From positions 3,333 to 67,332 of the forward strand of contig JALNXG010000009.1 in NCBI GenBank assembly GCA_023230485.1: a DNA stretch of 64,000 nucleotides, in the 5' to 3' direction. Positions 62,061 through 64,000 of this stretch are shown here, piece by piece (the stretch's first letter is position 1; each line of letters begins with the position of its first letter). The stretch comes from Melioribacteraceae bacterium (GTDB lineage: Bacteria; Bacteroidota; Ignavibacteria; Ignavibacteriales; Melioribacteraceae). The notes below the pieces were generated by a model. It did no database searches, had not been told where the DNA came from, and saw nothing but the letters and a program-made list of their open reading frames with translations. Made by a program: the position numbers and the translations under genes.

Positions 62061-63563
62061 ATGGTAATTACACAAACTAATGAAGAGATTGTTTCCTTAA
62101 TATCAGAATATTCAACTCAATTTGATTATACAAAAACCGATACAGCAATTATATTAGCCGCTGGACATGGTAAAAGAATTAAGTCCCAAACTTCCAAGAT
62201 GCTTCATAAAATATGGGAAAAGCCGACTGTAGAGCGTGTCTATAATGCCTGCACTTCGGCACTTACATCATCTAATATTATTACAGTCGTAGGCATTAAG
62301 GCTGAAGACGTAATTAAAGCAGTCGGCAAGAAGGACAATAATCTGTTTGCATATCAGGAAGTTCAGAACGGAACGGGTCATGCAGTCCAGGTTGCTCTGC
62401 AATCTATCGATAAGGAAAATTATGATGGTATTGTTTATGTATTCCCGGGTGATATGGGATTGATAAATAATGCGACTGTTAAACTTTTCAGGGAATCATT
62501 TCTTAATTCTAAATGCGATATGATGGTTCTTACAGGACTTTTTGAAGGGAACAAAGAGGATAATTATTATGGCAGAATTATACGAGTAAAAGAGTTTGAT
62601 TCCGATGGGAAGCATTCCTTGGATGACTTCGGAAAAGTAATAGAAATTATAGAATATAAAGATATACTTGCTTTGAGCACCGATACTCCATATAAGGCAG
62701 AGTTTGGAGGTAAGACTTATCTATATAGTAAAGAGGAGCTTCTTACGATTCCTGAGTTTAATTCGGGTGTATTTGCTTTTGATTTTAAGAAGCTAGTAAA
62801 ACTAATATATAATATAAAAAGTGAGAACGTCCAAAACGAAGTTTATTTGACCGATTTAATCTCATTATTCAATCAAGAGGGCTATGTAGTTCAGGCTATT
62901 TCACCTCTAGAGCAATTTGTAATTATGGGATTCAATAATAAATCCGTCTTGAAAGAGATGGAGGATATCGCAAGAACGAATGTTTATGAAAAATTAAAAG
63001 ATATTATTACGATAGACGACCCTGATGATTTTTATATCGATGATGAGGTAATTGAGCAGATATTAGAGCTGGATAACAAAGGGATTCCACTTGATATTCA
63101 GCTTGGGAAAGGTTCATATCTTGGGAAGGGAGTAAAAATAAATTATAACCTTCATCTACATAAAAATGTATCCCTAAATGGAAATATTATACTTGGAAGA
63201 AATATCGAATTAAAGGCGAATGTAGATATTTCATGTTATGAATGGCAGAAAATCATAATCGGAAGTAATGTAATGATTTTTTGGAATAATATCTTAAGAG
63301 GTAATGTAATAATTGGCGAAGATAGCCGTATCGAATCGGGAGTGAAGATTACCGGTACTGATGAATCTCCGGTGGTAATTGGCAATGGAGTTACGCTAAA
63401 AGGGGAGTCATATATTTTCGGTTCTAAAATAGAGGATGGTTTTTTGATTGAAAATTCGATATTGATTAAGAAAGAGATTAAAAGTGAAAACAGCGAAGTG
63501 AAATTAATTAGTTATTATATACCTGAGACAGTAGGAAAAGAATTAGTAAAAGATTTAAAATAG
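62061..63563 (+). CDS. GlmU-like nucleotidyltransferase with left-handed beta-helix tail
   Basis: A 500-residue protein. After a ~27-residue lead, the nucleotidyltransferase domain (28-290) has AIILAAGHGKRIKSQTSKMLHKI, QNGTGHAVQVAL, VFPGDMGLI (metal Asp) and EFNSGVFAF, close to GlmU. A linker leads to a short left-handed beta-helix (about 345-480; VIIGEDSRIESGVKI, VVIGNGVTLKGESYI). The GlmU acetyltransferase residues in NFVEIKK and GHL-Y-GD are not present. It may make UDP-GlcNAc or another NDP-sugar without the acetylation step. There is a GAGGG before the ATG. Confidence 0.78.
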   Translation: MVITQTNEEIVSLISEYSTQFDYTKTDTAIILAAGHGKRIKSQTSKMLHKIWEKPTVERVYNACTSALTSSNIITVVGIKAEDVIKAVGKKDNNLFAYQEVQNGTGHAVQVALQSIDKENYDGIVYVFPGDMGLINNATVKLFRESFLNSKCDMMVLTGLFEGNKEDNYYGRIIRVKEFDSDGKHSLDDFGKVIEIIEYKDILALSTDTPYKAEFGGKTYLYSKEELLTIPEFNSGVFAFDFKKLVKLIYNIKSENVQNEVYLTDLISLFNQEGYVVQAISPLEQFVIMGFNNKSVLKEMEDIARTNVYEKLKDIITIDDPDDFYIDDEVIEQILELDNKGIPLDIQLGKGSYLGKGVKINYNLHLHKNVSLNGNIILGRNIELKANVDISCYEWQKIIIGSNVMIFWNNILRGNVIIGEDSRIESGVKITGTDESPVVIGNGVTLKGESYIFGSKIEDGFLIENSILIKKEIKSENSEVKLISYYIPETVGKELVKDLK

Positions 63564-63596
63564 AAAAAGGCTGTCCCGAATAAAACCGTGGCAGCC
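63564..63596 (-). terminator. Probable terminator at the end of rpsT
   Basis: On the minus strand: stem GGCTGCC/GGACAGCC (one G-U) with a ~14-nt loop, followed by five T (63564-63568 as A). It lies 90 bases past the rpsT stop and just past the stop of the convergent nucleotidyltransferase gene. The long loop makes it moderate. Confidence 0.45.
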
Positions 63597-63686
63597 GTAT
63601 AAAATTTATCTGAAAAGTTCTTATTAGTTGAGAATAATGCCACTCTCATTTTGAGTGCAGCTTACATAATTCACATGAATAGAAAC

Positions 63687-63950
63687 TTATTTGCCAGCTT
63701 TAACTTGATTAACGTGTTTGGTTAATGCAGCTTTTTTGTGGGCAGCATTATTTTTATGTAAATGTCCTTTTACGGATGTTCTATCAAGTACTGCTACGGC
63801 TTCTTTATAAACTGTTTCAACTTTTTCAGCGTCAGTAGTATCATATACTTTCTTGATTAATGTTTTAATCTTAGAATTAGTCGCAACGTTTCTAACGTTT
63901 CTTTTTTCACTTTGACGTGCTCTTTTAAGAGCTGATTTGTGGTTTGCCAT
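63687..63950 (-). CDS. rpsT: 30S ribosomal protein S20
   Basis: An 87-residue basic protein, the usual S20 length. It has the typical start ANHKSALKRARQSEKRNVRN, a helical middle (KIKTLIKKVYDT) and the end HKNNAAHKKAALTKHVNQVKAGK, cited here as residues 65-87. It binds 16S rRNA in the small subunit. AGGTAAGGA precedes the ATG. It is the last gene of the window and is convergent with the nucleotidyltransferase. Confidence 0.97.
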   Translation of the reverse strand: MANHKSALKRARQSEKRNVRNVATNSKIKTLIKKVYDTTDAEKVETVYKEAVAVLDRTSVKGHLHKNNAAHKKAALTKHVNQVKAGK

Positions 63951-64000
63951 TCCTTACCTAAATTTATATTATTATTAAAGACTACAAATATAGCATTTGG

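Noticed and set aside
1..64000. CRISPR arrays, insertion sequences, prophage or integrative elements.
   Set aside because: No regularly spaced direct repeats, transposase or integrase frames, or tRNA-site duplications were seen.

Overview
The window is about two-thirds A+T and almost entirely coding. It most resembles the Ignavibacteria/Chlorobi-Bacteroidota side of the FCB group. The evidence is several exported proteins ending in a type IX secretion (T9SS) sorting domain with the YQNYPNPFNPTT-type motif, a PorQ-like protein, an S46 dipeptidyl-peptidase, a two-component-propeller (HTCS-like) kinase, and a carotenoid cluster with a fused CrtYc/d lycopene cyclase, a CruF-type hydratase and CrtW. 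Shine-Dalgarno sequences precede many genes and TTG/GTG starts are common at tightly coupled junctions. There are no phage genes, transposases, CRISPR arrays or rRNA genes, so this looks like a chromosomal core and envelope region. The genus cannot be fixed from the sequence alone.

Layout. 1-10.1 kb: envelope and secretion genes (truncated TPR protein, T9SS cargo, PorQ, HtpX, BamD, a hot-dog thioesterase, a VCBS/FG-GAP protein, a putative metalloprotease). 10.1-17.5 kb: one dense rightward block with CcmAB-like heme-exporter subunits, a ZnuABC-like metal transporter, Lgt, a TolB-like propeller, a small unknown and an RsmF/RsmB-like rRNA m5C methyltransferase. 17.7-25.1 kb: asnC-glnA, a GT2, an M28 peptidase with T9SS tail, PdxB and AspS. 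25.3-34.3 kb: a compact type IV pilus/T2SS-like machine with two unusual small pilin-like proteins, a PilC platform, a PilB/GspE ATPase, a PilT-like ATPase with an altered Asp box, a PilM-PilN fusion, a PilO-PilP fusion and a short secretin. 34.4-40.5 kb: a hybrid kinase and a receiver/DHp protein (rightward) converging on a kinase-receiver and an NtrC-type sigma-54 activator (leftward). 40.7-43.4 kb: tRNA-Lys(UUU), CrcB plus DUF190, and a DUF47-Pit phosphate transporter. 43.5-50.4 kb (leftward): GH18 T9SS cargo, a giant propeller kinase and a DPP11-like S46 peptidase. 50.5-60.1 kb: a ten-gene carotenoid operon. 60.3-64 kb: a PAS kinase with a cysteine cluster, a small beta-barrel protein, a GlmU-like nucleotidyltransferase and rpsT.

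Two regions stand out. The pilus-like operon has every expected core component in compressed, fused form, but its pilin-like subunits lack a recognisable prepilin leader and the Glu5 motif; the neighbouring regulators, including an NtrC-type activator, and a weak sigma-54-like site upstream of the first subunit gene suggest regulated expression. The carotenoid cluster reads as a route to a monocyclic 4-keto, 1'-hydroxy carotenoid that is probably glycosylated and acylated; no CrtZ hydroxylase or GGPP synthase lies in the window. No intergenic stretch exceeds about 300 bases except the one containing the tRNA.
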